Shown here: positions 1 through 8,988 of the stretch, piece by piece
Layout of the letters: each line of letters opens with the position of its first letter
Numbering within the stretch: the stretch's first letter is position 1
Origin: Wenzhouxiangella sp.
GTDB taxonomy: Bacteria; Pseudomonadota; Gammaproteobacteria; Xanthomonadales; Wenzhouxiangellaceae
Reading direction: 5' to 3'
Assembly: GCA_007118895.1 (NCBI GenBank)
Contig: SKQS01000061.1
Span: 1-37,016, forward strand
DNA length: 37,016 bases
The notes under the pieces: model-generated
Database searches by the model: none
Told to the model about the DNA's origin: nothing
Seen by the model: the letters and a program-made list of their open reading frames with translations, nothing else
Program-made: the position numbers and the translations under genes

Positions 1-104
1 CCGGTACCACCGGAGTCGAACCCTCCGGAAGAGCTGCCACCTCCACAGGCTCCAAGCAGGGTGGCGGCGACCAATGCAGCGAACAGGCGGATGGATTTAG
101 TCAT
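1..104 (-). CDS. Putative lipoprotein, N-terminal fragment (runs off window start)
   Basis: A minus-strand reading frame starts with ATG at 104 and stays open to the window edge, giving 34 residues. It begins with a positively charged n-region, a hydrophobic stretch, and a lipobox LLGAC at about residues 17-21, so a lipoprotein signal peptide is well supported. The mature part starts with a Gly/Ser-rich linker (CGGGSSSGGF). It lies 97 bases downstream of pilQ on the same strand. The function cannot be judged from this fragment. Being next to pilQ does not by itself make it a pilus gene, since a hairpin lies between them. Confidence 0.6.
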   Translation of the reverse strand, partial: MTKSIRLFAALVAATLLGACGGGSSSGGFDSGGT

Positions 105-155
105 TGTAGTGTCCCGAGTCGATTGCTTTTGTTCGATGGCAAGGTAATGTCTGCT

Positions 156-175
156 GGCACCGGCTGACCGGCGCC
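156..175 (-). terminator. Hairpin between pilQ and the downstream lipoprotein gene
   Basis: An 8-base inverted repeat (GGCACCGG / CCGGCGCC, seven of eight pairs Watson-Crick) with a CTGA loop lies 27 bases past the pilQ stop. There is no T-run on the minus strand after it, so it may be a transcript-stabilising or attenuating hairpin rather than a true intrinsic terminator. Confidence 0.3.
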
Positions 176-201
176 CGCGGATTGTGCGGTCCTTGGGCTC
201 A

Positions 202-2367
202 TTAGTCCAGTACCACCCGGTCGTCCAGGATCGATGGCGTCACGAAGATAAGCAGCTCACGCTTCTGGTCTTCGGTGGCACGCCGCCTGAACAGGGCCCC
301 CAGTACCGGCACGTCACCGAGCACCGGCACTTTGGTGATCTGGAAGTTTCTCTCCTCCTGGAAGATACCGCCAAGTACCACGGTCTGGCCGTTTTCCAGC
401 AGCACCTTGGTGCTGAGCTCGCGGGTGTCGATCGACGGCACCGTGCCACCCCGACCAGTCTGGAAGATTTCACCGACCGTATCCTGCTTGACGTTCAGAT
501 CAAGCTGAATGCGATTGTCCGGCGTGATGCGTGGAATCGCCCGCAGCTCCAACACGGCGTCCCGGAACTGCACCGCAGTGGCGCCAGCCGAGGTTGCCTC
601 CTCGAACGGAATCTGAACACCCTGGGCAATGAACGCCTCTTCCTGGTTGGCGGTGATCACGCGCGGCGTGGAAATGACCTCACCTTCACCTTCAGCCTCC
701 AGCGCGCTGATCTCGAGATCCAGCAGATAGTCGGCAGCCAGGATACTGAAGCCGAGCCGACCAGCCGGGCTGGCCACCGGTAGATTGACGTTGAGCCGCT
801 CTTCCAGCGATGGCACTTCGATCGGGCTGCCCGCGCTGCCGGGCTCTACCACCGGACTACTCGAGCCGGTGCCGGCACGGCGATTGATCAGCGCCATGTT
901 GTTCATGCGATCCAGCGCCTCGGACGAAGACGACGTCGAATAGACATTGCCGCGAGAGTCTTCCCGGCTGCCGGTGACGCCGAAACGCACGCCGAGGCGA
1001 TGATTGAAGTCGTGACGGGCAATCACGATGCGTGACTCAATCAGTACCTGTCGTACTGGCCGATCAAGCTCGGCCACCAGATTGCGGATTTCGTCGATGC
1101 GTGCCGTGGTATCACTGACCAGCAGCGTGTTGGTCCGGGCATCCACGGTCACCGAACCGCGATCAGACAACAGCCCGCGCTCGCCGTCGGATGCAGCCCG
1201 GATCAATGAGGCCAGCTGGCCGGCATCGGCATAGCTGACTGGCAGCATGATGGTCCGCAAGGGCTCCAGGGTCTGGCGTTCGGCCCGCGCTCTGAGAATC
1301 TGCTGCTCTCGCTGGGCAATTTCGGCCATCGGCGCGATCCAAATCACGTTGCCCGAGCGCCTCATGTCGAGATTCTTGGTTTCCAGCACGATATCCAGCG
1401 CCTGATCCCAGGGTACGTTGGTCAGCCGCAGGGTCAGTCGCCCGGTCACGCTGTCGGAGACCACGATATTGAGATCGGAAACATCGGCGATCAGCTGCAA
1501 AACCGAGCGGACCTGGATGTCCTGGAAATTCAGCGTAATCCGACTGCCTTCGTACTCACGTTCCTCAAAGAATGTAAGCTCGCGTTCGGCTGTCGGCTCC
1601 ACCTCCGGTCGATTGACTTCAAGCACCAGCTGTTCGGTGGTCTGGTAGACCAGGTGCTCGTATGGGCCAGCAATGTCGACAAGCAGGCGGACATTGCCGC
1701 TGCGCTGCTCGGGGGTAATCATCTGCACCGGCGTGGCGAAATCGGAGACATCCAGGCGCTGGAACAGGTGGGCCGGCAGCTCGGTATCGAACAGGTCGAC
1801 GCGCAATCCGCCGCTGCGCTCGTGCACAGTCACGTTGACCCCGGATTGATTGAGCCCTACCAGCACACGGCTCTGGCCATCGGGGCCGCGTCGGAAGTCG
1901 AAATCGGTAACACTGAAGCCCTCGGCGCGGGTGACCCTATCGGCAACCGGATCGGCGGCCGCCGGCGCTGCAACCGTTTCGGTGGCCAGCGCGAGAATGA
2001 CGCGATTGCCGCTGACCAGTACTTCGTAGGGCACGGGGCGTGCCAGGTCGACGACCAGACGAGTTCGACCTCCGGCACTGAGCGCCATGTAGCTCTGTGC
2101 CGCACCGATCCCGACCGGGACACGCTCGCCCCGCATTCCGGAGCTGGTGTCGGGCAACTCGAGCACGATGCGCGGTGGCTCATCAGTCATGAAAACAGAC
2201 GGATCGGTCGGCGTTGCCGATGTCGAGACGATGAAGCGGACCTCACCATCTCCGGACTCCATCCGGACATCGGTCACTTCGTTCGCCTGCGCGGCTGCCG
2301 CCAGACACAACAGACCGACCATCATCAGCCCGACCATCGGCGCCGTTACCTTGCCTGTAGGGTTCAT
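202..2367 (-). CDS. pilQ: Type IV pilus outer-membrane secretin PilQ
   Basis: PilQ forms the outer-membrane channel through which the type IV pilus extends. The 721-residue product has an N-terminal signal peptide (about residues 1-28, ending AAAAQA), two AMIN-type beta domains that bind peptidoglycan (first ~250 residues), a secretin/TonB short N-terminal domain around the segment LNFQDIQVRSVLQLIADVSD, and a C-terminal secretin domain with the typical stretches VLLENGQTVVLGG and VPVLGDVPVLGALF. Length matches the family (about 700). I chose ATG 2367 because GGGAG sits 7 bases upstream and it leads straight into the signal peptide. The frame is open upstream to a TTG at 2448 that overlaps the pilP stop, and ATGs at 2385 and 2406 are alternatives. 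It is the last gene of pilMNOPQ. Confidence 0.95.
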   Translation of the reverse strand: MNPTGKVTAPMVGLMMVGLLCLAAAAQANEVTDVRMESGDGEVRFIVSTSATPTDPSVFMTDEPPRIVLELPDTSSGMRGERVPVGIGAAQSYMALSAGGRTRLVVDLARPVPYEVLVSGNRVILALATETVAAPAAADPVADRVTRAEGFSVTDFDFRRGPDGQSRVLVGLNQSGVNVTVHERSGGLRVDLFDTELPAHLFQRLDVSDFATPVQMITPEQRSGNVRLLVDIAGPYEHLVYQTTEQLVLEVNRPEVEPTAERELTFFEEREYEGSRITLNFQDIQVRSVLQLIADVSDLNIVVSDSVTGRLTLRLTNVPWDQALDIVLETKNLDMRRSGNVIWIAPMAEIAQREQQILRARAERQTLEPLRTIMLPVSYADAGQLASLIRAASDGERGLLSDRGSVTVDARTNTLLVSDTTARIDEIRNLVAELDRPVRQVLIESRIVIARHDFNHRLGVRFGVTGSREDSRGNVYSTSSSSEALDRMNNMALINRRAGTGSSSPVVEPGSAGSPIEVPSLEERLNVNLPVASPAGRLGFSILAADYLLDLEISALEAEGEGEVISTPRVITANQEEAFIAQGVQIPFEEATSAGATAVQFRDAVLELRAIPRITPDNRIQLDLNVKQDTVGEIFQTGRGGTVPSIDTRELSTKVLLENGQTVVLGGIFQEERNFQITKVPVLGDVPVLGALFRRRATEDQKRELLIFVTPSILDDRVVLD

Positions 2368-2444
2368 TGCGTGTCTCCCAATCATGGCCCTCAAGTATTC
2401 ATTCATTGTCTTGTTATTCCTGCCGGCCCGTATGAATCGACCGA

Positions 2445-2978
2445 TCAATTGGTACCTGCCAGTGCGATTCGCACCTGACGCTCAATCCAGCCACCGGTCC
2501 CGTCGGAAACCAGCTCGACCAGCTCGACCTGGTCGCCTGTTACCCGCTGGACCTGACCATGGTTCTGGCCCATGTAATTGCCCGGGCGCACTCGGTGAAC
2601 CACACCTTCGTTATCGCGAATCAGTGCCCAGTCGAGATCCTCGATGCGCATGGTTCCAACCATGGCAAGGGTATCGAGCGGGAAACCCTCGAGATATTCG
2701 CGACGACGGTCAGGATCCGGACGGACTCCTGTACCTTCGCCGGTGACCGGGTCGATTTCTTCCTCGCGCTGCCGTGAGCGCTGGAACGGATCGCGCAAGT
2801 CGTAAGCATCGTAGGCAACCACGTCCGGTGTTCGGATCGGCGGAATCGGGTCGATCGGCTCGCCAGGCCGCTGCAGGGTTTCCTGCACCCAGCGCTCAAG
2901 ATCACGCGTGCCACGCTCGCATCCTGCGAGCAGCGCGGCTGCCAGTATCAGAAGGAGGATGAGGCTGGACTGCTTCAT
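2445..2978 (-). CDS. pilP: Type IV pilus inner-membrane lipoprotein PilP
   Basis: PilP is the periplasmic lipoprotein that links the PilN/PilO inner-membrane complex to the PilQ secretin. The 177-residue product has a lipoprotein signal peptide with lipobox LLAGC near residue 19, a proline-rich linker (IDPIPPIRTPD), then the compact beta domain, including LEGFPLDTLAMVGTM and the RPGNYMGQNHG turn seen in PilP proteins. ATG 2978 is preferred because GGAGG lies 9 bases upstream. An ATG at 2984, overlapping the pilO stop as ATGA, is also possible but sits only 3 bases from that site. It lies between pilO and pilQ in the operon. Confidence 0.93.
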   Translation of the reverse strand: MKQSSLILLLILAAALLAGCERGTRDLERWVQETLQRPGEPIDPIPPIRTPDVVAYDAYDLRDPFQRSRQREEEIDPVTGEGTGVRPDPDRRREYLEGFPLDTLAMVGTMRIEDLDWALIRDNEGVVHRVRPGNYMGQNHGQVQRVTGDQVELVELVSDGTGGWIERQVRIALAGTN

Positions 2979-2980
2979 GT

Positions 2981-3607
2981 TCATTGACCTCCCCCCGCCA
3001 TCAGAATGTCATCGCTTTCATCTTCATCCAGGTAGCGGTAGGTCGTGATCGTGCCCTCCATGCGCAGCTTGCTTGGCCGACCCTGCACCGGCTGCAGAGA
3101 AATATCACGCATGGTCAGGATCACCACCCGCGAAAGCGACGCCACGCTGCTGACGAAATTGCCGAACTCATGATAGGAGCCGATCATCCGTACGTTGATG
3201 GGCTGTTCGGCGTAGAAATCACGCATGATCTCGGCGCGTGGTTCGAACAGCTCGTTGTCGATGCCGGCGCCAAGCGCGGTCTGCGAAATATCCACCAGCA
3301 GGTCCGGCATCTCGGTTCGTGAAGGCAGCTGTCTGAGCATGACCTGGAGCAAGTCGCGCATTTCGTCCAGCTGTTGCTCATAGTCGGCCAGATTGGCAGC
3401 CTTCTGCTGCTTCTGACGGAATTCCTGCTTCAGCTGGGTCTCCACGCGCTCGCGCGATTCCAGGGTCTCGCGCTTTTCCTTGATCATGAGGAAATAGCCG
3501 CCAACCAGGATGACGGCAGCCACGAACACCAGGAGAAATACCTTGGTACCCGTTGAGGCTCCGCCCAGGTTATTGAAGTCAAGATCTCTGAGTTCCGCTA
3601 GATCCAT
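2981..3607 (-). CDS. pilO: Type IV pilus inner-membrane protein PilO
   Basis: PilO pairs with PilN in the inner-membrane alignment complex of the type IV pilus. The 208-residue product shows a short cytoplasmic segment (DLAELRDLDFNNLG, typical of PilO), one membrane helix (about residues 23-42), a coiled-coil rich in Glu, Gln and Lys (about 45-95), and a C-terminal ferredoxin-like periplasmic domain containing INVRMIGSYHEFGNFVSSVA. Length matches the family. It starts 4 bases after the pilN stop, and its stop touches the pilP start region. Confidence 0.94.
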   Translation of the reverse strand: MDLAELRDLDFNNLGGASTGTKVFLLVFVAAVILVGGYFLMIKEKRETLESRERVETQLKQEFRQKQQKAANLADYEQQLDEMRDLLQVMLRQLPSRTEMPDLLVDISQTALGAGIDNELFEPRAEIMRDFYAEQPINVRMIGSYHEFGNFVSSVASLSRVVILTMRDISLQPVQGRPSKLRMEGTITTYRYLDEDESDDILMAGGGQ

Positions 3608-3611
3608 GATC

Positions 3612-4184
3612 TCACCACTCCTCCTGGTCCTGTGCCGGTGGCGATACGCGCACCTGCAGACTGAATCGGTAAGGATGTTCCGGGTCTCGGTCGCCGCCGG
3701 TCTCGGCCTCGACGATGTTCAGGGTCGGGGTGTGCAGCCACGGCGAACGCTCCAGATTGCGCAGAAAAGTTGACACCCGGGTGCTCGACTGGCTGGCGCC
3801 TGTGATCGTCAGGCGCTCACCCGACTGCCGAATGCTGCGCAGACGGATTCCCTCGGGAACCGACCTCGCCATCTGATTGAACAGATGCACCATGGCCGAA
3901 CGGTCGGCCTGGAGCCGTTCAATCACGTCCTTGCGGGCGATCAAGCGGTCCCGCACATCCTCCAGCTCCTGGATTCGGGAAATTTCGCGATCCAGCTTGC
4001 GAATTTCAGCTCGAAGGAAATTATTGCGGTTGTCCTGACCCGAAATCAGGCCGTTATAGACATAGTTGACGGCGAACACCGCGCCAGCGGCGATCAGCGC
4101 AACGACCGCCAGCGCGATCAGGAAATTTCTCTGGCGCTCCTGACGGAGCTCCTCGCGCCAGGGAAGCAGGTTGATTCTAGCCAT
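3612..4184 (-). CDS. pilN: Type IV pilus inner-membrane protein PilN
   Basis: PilN bridges cytoplasmic PilM and periplasmic PilO. The 190-residue product begins MARINLLPWREELR, which contains the conserved INLLPWR PilM-binding motif. A single membrane helix follows (about residues 21-42), then a coiled coil and a small C-terminal alpha/beta domain (GIRLRSIRQSGERLTITG). ATG 4184 was chosen because it places INLLPWR at residues 4-10, as in known PilN. It overlaps the pilM stop by 8 bases, suggesting translational coupling. Confidence 0.95.
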   Translation of the reverse strand: MARINLLPWREELRQERQRNFLIALAVVALIAAGAVFAVNYVYNGLISGQDNRNNFLRAEIRKLDREISRIQELEDVRDRLIARKDVIERLQADRSAMVHLFNQMARSVPEGIRLRSIRQSGERLTITGASQSSTRVSTFLRNLERSPWLHTPTLNIVEAETGGDRDPEHPYRFSLQVRVSPPAQDQEEW

Positions 4185-5256
4185 TGTCAAACCCTCGCAG
4201 TGCCAGCCCGCACGCAGTGGTCAGCGCGGAACGATGCTTGTCCAGAGCCCTGGCATTGACCTTGGGCGACAACCTGAGGCCCTTGAGCGGGTCACCGATT
4301 TCACAGGAAATCCCGACCTCGTTGCCCACCGCCTCGGCAAGCCCCGGCGTAGCCGCCGCGCCGCCGGTGAGATACAACGTCGCAATGGCGCTGTAATCGC
4401 TGGAGGAAGAGTAGAACTGCAGGGCGCGGCTGATCTGCTGAATCACGTTTTGCCGGTACGGCTCGAGCACCTCGTCCTCAAATCCAGCCGGCGGCTCTTC
4501 GCCACGCTGCAGAAAGGCGGCCTCGTTGGCGTCCATCCCGTAGCGCCGCATGCACTCGGCAATCAACTGCTGTCCACCGAATGAGTGCTCGCGGTTGTAG
4601 GTTGCCCGCGACCCGCGCAACACGATCATGGTCGACACTTCCGAACCCATGTTCATGACACCAACCGTCTCAGAGTCGCTGATACCTTCGCGTTTCCTGA
4701 CCAGATCGAAGGCGTTGCCGATGGCAAATGCCTCTACGTCCACCACCTTGACCGTCAGCCCGGCCATGTCAGCCACTGCACGCCGCATTTCCACATGCTC
4801 GGTCTTGGAGGCGGCGAGCATGATTTCCAGCAGATCGGCATTACGCGGCGATGGCCCTAGCACCTCGAAATCCAGGCTTACTTCCTCGCGCGGATAGGGG
4901 ATGTACTGTCCCGCCTCGACTTCGATCTGACCCTCGATTTCTTCCTCGGACAGATCGGCCGGCAGGTTGATCACCTTGGTGATCACGGCCGACCCCGACA
5001 CCATCATCGCGCAATGCTTGGCCTTGGTGCCCGAAATCTTGATGGCTCGCTTCAGTGCCTCCGCAGCCTTCTCCGGGTCGGCCACATTGCCTTCGGCCAC
5101 GGCGCCTTCCGGCACCGGTTCGACGGCAAATGCCTCGACGCGGAACGAAGACCCGCTCGATGCAAGCTGCAGCAGCTTGATGCTGCCGGAACCAATATCG
5201 ACGCCGATGAGTGGCTTGCCGCCCGTCCCCAGCAGATTCTTGATTGCCTCGATCAT
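4177..5256 (-). CDS. pilM: Type IV pilus assembly actin-like ATPase PilM
   Basis: PilM is the cytoplasmic actin-like protein that anchors the inner-membrane pilus platform through PilN. The 359-residue product has the actin-fold phosphate-1 loop GVDIGSGSIKLLQL (about residues 18-31), a second nucleotide loop NMGSEVSTMIVLRG, and an adenosine-loop stretch LYLTGGAAATPGL near residue 295. Length is typical (about 350). It is the first gene of pilMNOPQ and is transcribed away from the penicillin-binding protein gene, an arrangement well known in pseudomonads and xanthomonads. Confidence 0.96.
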   Translation of the reverse strand: MIEAIKNLLGTGGKPLIGVDIGSGSIKLLQLASSGSSFRVEAFAVEPVPEGAVAEGNVADPEKAAEALKRAIKISGTKAKHCAMMVSGSAVITKVINLPADLSEEEIEGQIEVEAGQYIPYPREEVSLDFEVLGPSPRNADLLEIMLAASKTEHVEMRRAVADMAGLTVKVVDVEAFAIGNAFDLVRKREGISDSETVGVMNMGSEVSTMIVLRGSRATYNREHSFGGQQLIAECMRRYGMDANEAAFLQRGEEPPAGFEDEVLEPYRQNVIQQISRALQFYSSSSDYSAIATLYLTGGAAATPGLAEAVGNEVGISCEIGDPLKGLRLSPKVNARALDKHRSALTTACGLALRGFDNG

Positions 5257-5510
5257 CTCTCTCCAGCCCTCTGACCGGCAGTTTCCCGAAAATTCATGCC
5301 CAGGTCCTCTTTGAAGCTCCTGTTTGCCCCCTTGGCTCTCCCTGCCCCTCGCCTTGCCGGCGCCAGGGCCCGCTTGTGCTAATCTCGACCAGGTTCCTTG
5401 CAGTCATCACTTGCTGTCGCCAATTTTATGGTTTTTCGGGCACTTTGCCCGGCAGGTGACGTCAAAAAACCGCGTCAACCCGGTCTCAGGACGTACATTT
5501 ACCACATCCG
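5257..5510. promoter_or_regulatory. Divergent intergenic region between pilM and the PBP1A gene
   Basis: This 254-base gap must hold the promoters of both divergent operons. It contains a small hairpin (CGGGC/GCCCG around a 5-base loop, 5437-5451), an 8-base palindrome TGACGTCA at 5457-5464, and two copies of TTGACG read on the minus strand close by. I could not find a convincing -35/-10 pair with correct spacing in either direction. Confidence 0.35.
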
Positions 5511-8039
5511 ATGCTTCGAATAAAGCGTTTAATTGTTTTTTCTATCCGTCTGTTTTTCCTGATTTTAGCATCAGGAGTGATCGGGATCACAGCCTTGTGG
5601 CTCTTTCTTGCCCCCTCGCTACCCTCCGTGGACGCCCTGAGAGACGTGCAACTACAGGTACCACTGAGGATTTATTCGCAGGATCAAAGGCTCATGGCAG
5701 AGATCGGCGAGCAACGCCGCACTCCGGTCGCGCTGGAGGAGGTGCCCGAGCAGCTGATCCAGGCTTTCCTGGCAGCCGAGGACGACAGATTCTACCGGCA
5801 CCCGGGCATTGACTGGCGCGGGACACTGCGCGGTGTCTGGCTCTATGCACGCAGCATGGGCAAGGGACGCGTGCCCGGGGGCAGCACAATCACCCAGCAG
5901 GTTGCGCGCCGGTTCTTCCTGTCGACCGAGTACTCGGTTACCCGAAAACTGCGCGAAATCATGCTGGCGCTGAAGATCGAGCGTGAGATGAGCAAGGACG
6001 AGATCTTCGAGCTGTATCTCAACAAGGAATTTCTGGGTCATCGCGCTTATGGAATAGGCGCAGCCGCCCAGGTCTACTACGGCAAGCGCCTCGACGAGCT
6101 GACCCTGGCCGAAGCGGCAATGATCGCCGCCCTGCCCAAGGCGCCGTCGCGCAACAATCCCATCTCCGGCCCCCAGCAGGCAATGATCCGACGCAACTGG
6201 ATTCTTGGTCGCATGCTGATGCTCGGCTACATTGACCAGTCGCAGTTCGACCAGGCCATCGTCGAGCCGAACAATGCCCGCTACCATGGGCCAGTCATGG
6301 AGCTCAGCGCGCCATGGGTGGCAGAAATGGCCCGCCGAGAAGCAGTCGATCTGCTGGGCGCCGAGCAGGCCTATGGCGGCGGCTTCCATATCGTGACCAC
6401 CGTCGACTCGCGTCTCCAGGGACTCGCCGACCGGGCCGTTCGCAATGGCCTGCTGGCCTACGACCGGCGTCACGGCTGGCGTGGCGCCGAGCAGCGCATC
6501 GACCCCGAACTCCTGGACACCACCGATCTGGTGCTGGCGGCGCTGGCCGACATTCGCCCGGTGGCCAACCTGCTGCCGGCAGCAGTACTGCAGGTCAACG
6601 AGGAGGCGGCCGAACTGCTGCTGCGCAACGGCGATCAGGCCACCCTGGCGCAGGATCAAGTGCGCTGGGCACGGCCGTTTCTGGCCCGCGACGCGCTGGG
6701 ACAGCGGCCCGAACGAATGGACCAGGTTTTTGAAGCGGGTGATGTCGTGCGCCTGGTGGCCGATGATGAGTATGGCTGGCGACTGGCCCAGGTCCCCGAA
6801 GCCGAAGCGGCGCTGGTGGCCATGGATGCCTCCACCGGCGCCATAGTCGCCCTGGTGGGTGGGCTGGATTTCGGCCGCAGTCAGTTCAATCGCGTCACCC
6901 AGAGTCGCCGTCAGCCCGGATCGGCGTTCAAACCGTTCATCTACGCCGCGGCGCTTGATCATGGATATACCCCGGCCTCGCTGGTCAATGATGCGCCGGT
7001 GGTTTTCGATGACCCGTCAATGGAACGCGCCTGGCGTCCGACCAATTTCAGCCGGCGGTTTCATGGACCGACTCGCCTGCGCGAGGCCATGGTCCACTCG
7101 CGCAACCTGGTCAGCGTGCGGCTGCTGATGGGCATGGGCATGGACTATGCGCGCGACTATATCGTCGACTTCGGCTTTGATCGCAGCGAACTGCCAACGG
7201 GCCCCTCGATGGCGCTGGGTTCGGCCTCGATAACCCCGCTGGCCCTGACCGCGGCCTACGCGGTATTTGCCAACGGCGGTCATGCGGTTAGCCCACAGTT
7301 CCTGTATGCCATTGTCGACAGCGCCGGACGGATCGTTCATGAGCCGGAATGGACTGTCATCTGCCCGGACTGCCCGCAGCCAGCCGAAGCCTTGCCGGTG
7401 GCATTGGTCGATCCTGACAACGGCGCCGACGACGACTCAAGCAACGGTAGCGGGCCGGCCGTGGTCAGGCCACGCCTGGCCGGCGAGCCCGAGCCTGAGC
7501 CGACCATCGAACAGATACCGCCCCTGCCAGGCCCGGCGCTGCCCAGGATCGCACCCCAGGTACTGAGTGCGCAGACAACCTGGCTGATCAACTCGATGCT
7601 GGCCGATGTTATCCGGCATGGCACCGGTCGCCGTGCCCTAGCCCTGGGCCGCAATGACCTGGCCGGCAAGACCGGTACCACAAACGACCTCCGAGACACC
7701 TGGTTTGCGGGTTACGGTGGTGGACTGGTGACCACGGTCTGGCTCGGCATGGACGACCATGAAAGCCTCGGCAGACAGGAACAAGGCGGCCGAACGGCGC
7801 TGCCGATCTGGGTCGAGTTCATGGACGGCGCCCTCGACGAGGTGCCTGAACAGCAGTTGCCGGCACCAGTCGGTCTGGCCCAGGCGCTGATCAATCCGGA
7901 AAGCGGGCTGCGCGCTCGGCCTGGCGCTCGCGGCAGCGTGCCGGAATGGTTCCATGCCGACAACCTGCCGCCCTTGGAGGTTGCCACCGCCGGCGAGGAT
8001 GGAACCGGGGAAATCCCCGATCCCTACGACATCTTTTGA
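5511..8039 (+). CDS. mrcA: Class A penicillin-binding protein 1A (glycosyltransferase/transpeptidase)
   Basis: This bifunctional inner-membrane enzyme polymerises lipid II into glycan strands and cross-links them. The 842-residue product has an N-terminal membrane anchor (about residues 8-33) and a GT51 glycosyltransferase domain with catalytic Glu90 in AAEDDRFYRHPG, plus GGSTITQQ (123-130) and the IEREMSKDEIFELYLN block. An OB-like insert is followed by a transpeptidase domain with S471-x-x-K474 (PGSAFKP), S530-R-N and K720-T-G (GKTGTT). All catalytic motifs are intact. The gene is also called ponA in pseudomonads. Its stop overlaps the next ATG (TGATG-type), so the downstream conserved gene is probably translated with it. 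Confidence 0.96.
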   Translation: MLRIKRLIVFSIRLFFLILASGVIGITALWLFLAPSLPSVDALRDVQLQVPLRIYSQDQRLMAEIGEQRRTPVALEEVPEQLIQAFLAAEDDRFYRHPGIDWRGTLRGVWLYARSMGKGRVPGGSTITQQVARRFFLSTEYSVTRKLREIMLALKIEREMSKDEIFELYLNKEFLGHRAYGIGAAAQVYYGKRLDELTLAEAAMIAALPKAPSRNNPISGPQQAMIRRNWILGRMLMLGYIDQSQFDQAIVEPNNARYHGPVMELSAPWVAEMARREAVDLLGAEQAYGGGFHIVTTVDSRLQGLADRAVRNGLLAYDRRHGWRGAEQRIDPELLDTTDLVLAALADIRPVANLLPAAVLQVNEEAAELLLRNGDQATLAQDQVRWARPFLARDALGQRPERMDQVFEAGDVVRLVADDEYGWRLAQVPEAEAALVAMDASTGAIVALVGGLDFGRSQFNRVTQSRRQPGSAFKPFIYAAALDHGYTPASLVNDAPVVFDDPSMERAWRPTNFSRRFHGPTRLREAMVHSRNLVSVRLLMGMGMDYARDYIVDFGFDRSELPTGPSMALGSASITPLALTAAYAVFANGGHAVSPQFLYAIVDSAGRIVHEPEWTVICPDCPQPAEALPVALVDPDNGADDDSSNGSGPAVVRPRLAGEPEPEPTIEQIPPLPGPALPRIAPQVLSAQTTWLINSMLADVIRHGTGRRALALGRNDLAGKTGTTNDLRDTWFAGYGGGLVTTVWLGMDDHESLGRQEQGGRTALPIWVEFMDGALDEVPEQQLPAPVGLAQALINPESGLRARPGARGSVPEWFHADNLPPLEVATAGEDGTGEIPDPYDIF

Positions 8040-8674
8040 TGGGTCGTCAGCGCAACAACAAGCGGCGCGGCCTCAAGCTGCGCCAGGAGCTGGCTGCAGA
8101 GGCCGCCCGAATCATGGCAACCGAAGGTCAGCGCAGCTTCCTGACCGCCAAGCAGAAGGCTGCTGCGCGGCTGGGCCTTGCGCCCAATGTAAGCATGCCG
8201 ACGAATGCCGAGGTCAGTGAGGCACTCAAGGCCTGGCATGCGCTGTACGGCGGCCAGGGTCATCTTGACAACCTGACGGCACTGCGGCGAACCGCGCTTG
8301 ATGCCATGCGCCTGTTTTCCGACTTTCACCCCAAGCTGGCAGGGCCGGTACTCGAAGGCACTGCAGACAACCATTCGCGGGTCACGCTGCACCTGTTTGC
8401 CGATGACCCCGACGCCGTATTGCGTTTTCTGCTCGAACGCAACCTGCCCTTCCAGCAGGAAAGCCGCCGAATTCGCTGGCACGATGGCAGCCAACGCGAC
8501 ATCGAGATCCTGGTCATGGAGGCCGGTGGCCATGCGGTCGAGCTGATGATGATGATCGGTCGAGATGCGCTGCAATCACCGCCCAGCCCGGTCGACGGGA
8601 GACCTCAGCAGCGAATCGGGCCGAGCGAGCTCGAACGCTTGCTTGACCAGTCGGCGCCTGTCGCCTCACTCTGA
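8039..8674 (+). CDS. Conserved hypothetical protein, coupled to PBP1A
   Basis: The 211-residue product begins with a very basic segment (MGRQRNNKRRGLKLRQ), followed by an Ala-rich helical region (about 15-60), a mixed segment ending in VLEGTADNHSRVTLHLFADD (about 105-130), and an alpha/beta C-terminal half with no signal peptide or membrane helix. I recognise this architecture from conserved xanthomonad-type proteins. These are sometimes labelled as nucleotidyltransferase-like or mislabelled as a Mur ligase, but no catalytic motif of either family is visible here. ATG 8039 overlaps the PBP1A stop by one base, so the two are probably co-translated. Its end overlaps the convergent small gene at 8666-8893 by 9 bases. 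Function unknown. Confidence 0.75.
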   Translation: MGRQRNNKRRGLKLRQELAAEAARIMATEGQRSFLTAKQKAAARLGLAPNVSMPTNAEVSEALKAWHALYGGQGHLDNLTALRRTALDAMRLFSDFHPKLAGPVLEGTADNHSRVTLHLFADDPDAVLRFLLERNLPFQQESRRIRWHDGSQRDIEILVMEAGGHAVELMMMIGRDALQSPPSPVDGRPQQRIGPSELERLLDQSAPVASL

Positions 8675-8893
8675 GTCGCCGGGCTCCTCACTATTGAGGG
8701 CCTGAACCAGCAGCTGCCTGGCCATGGTCGCCTCGGCCCGCGTCGGTCGCTTGATCTGCAGCCTGACATCACCCTCGAGACGCACATTGAATTGCCAGCC
8801 TTCATCGTTTTCGGCCTCGAACAGCGCCGAAATCAGGACCACCTTGTCCAGGCAGATGGTAAACCCCTGCAAATCATAGGTTCTTCGCTTCAT
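8666..8893 (-). CDS. Small hypothetical protein (75 aa)
   Basis: A 75-residue minus-strand frame with an ATG start fits in the gap between two convincing plus-strand genes and overlaps the upstream neighbour by only 9 bases. The product alternates polar and hydrophobic residues (TYDLQGFTICLDKVVLIS, then QFNVRLEGDVRLQI), suggesting a small beta-rich soluble domain followed by an alpha-helical tail. There is no signal peptide or cysteine motif. I do not recognise a family. It reads like real coding sequence because of its balanced composition, but no homologue could be checked. Confidence 0.5.
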   Translation of the reverse strand: MKRRTYDLQGFTICLDKVVLISALFEAENDEGWQFNVRLEGDVRLQIKRPTRAEATMARQLLVQALNSEEPGDSE

Positions 8894-8988
8894 GCCCGAG
8901 CCGCCTTCAGCGCGAAGCCCGGGTTGCGGCCCACCAGCTTGTCGCTGTTCAGCACCAATTCATTCCTTTTCGGATAGACTGACCCATT

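Noticed and set aside
5437-5451. Hairpin before the PBP1A gene as a terminator
   Set aside because: Stem of only five pairs, with no T-run after it on either strand, in a divergent promoter gap where a terminator is not expected.
5652-6962. Long open frame (436 codons) on the minus strand
   Set aside because: It lies wholly inside the PBP1A gene, which has all catalytic motifs; its composition shows the shadow of GC-rich coding sequence in the opposite strand.
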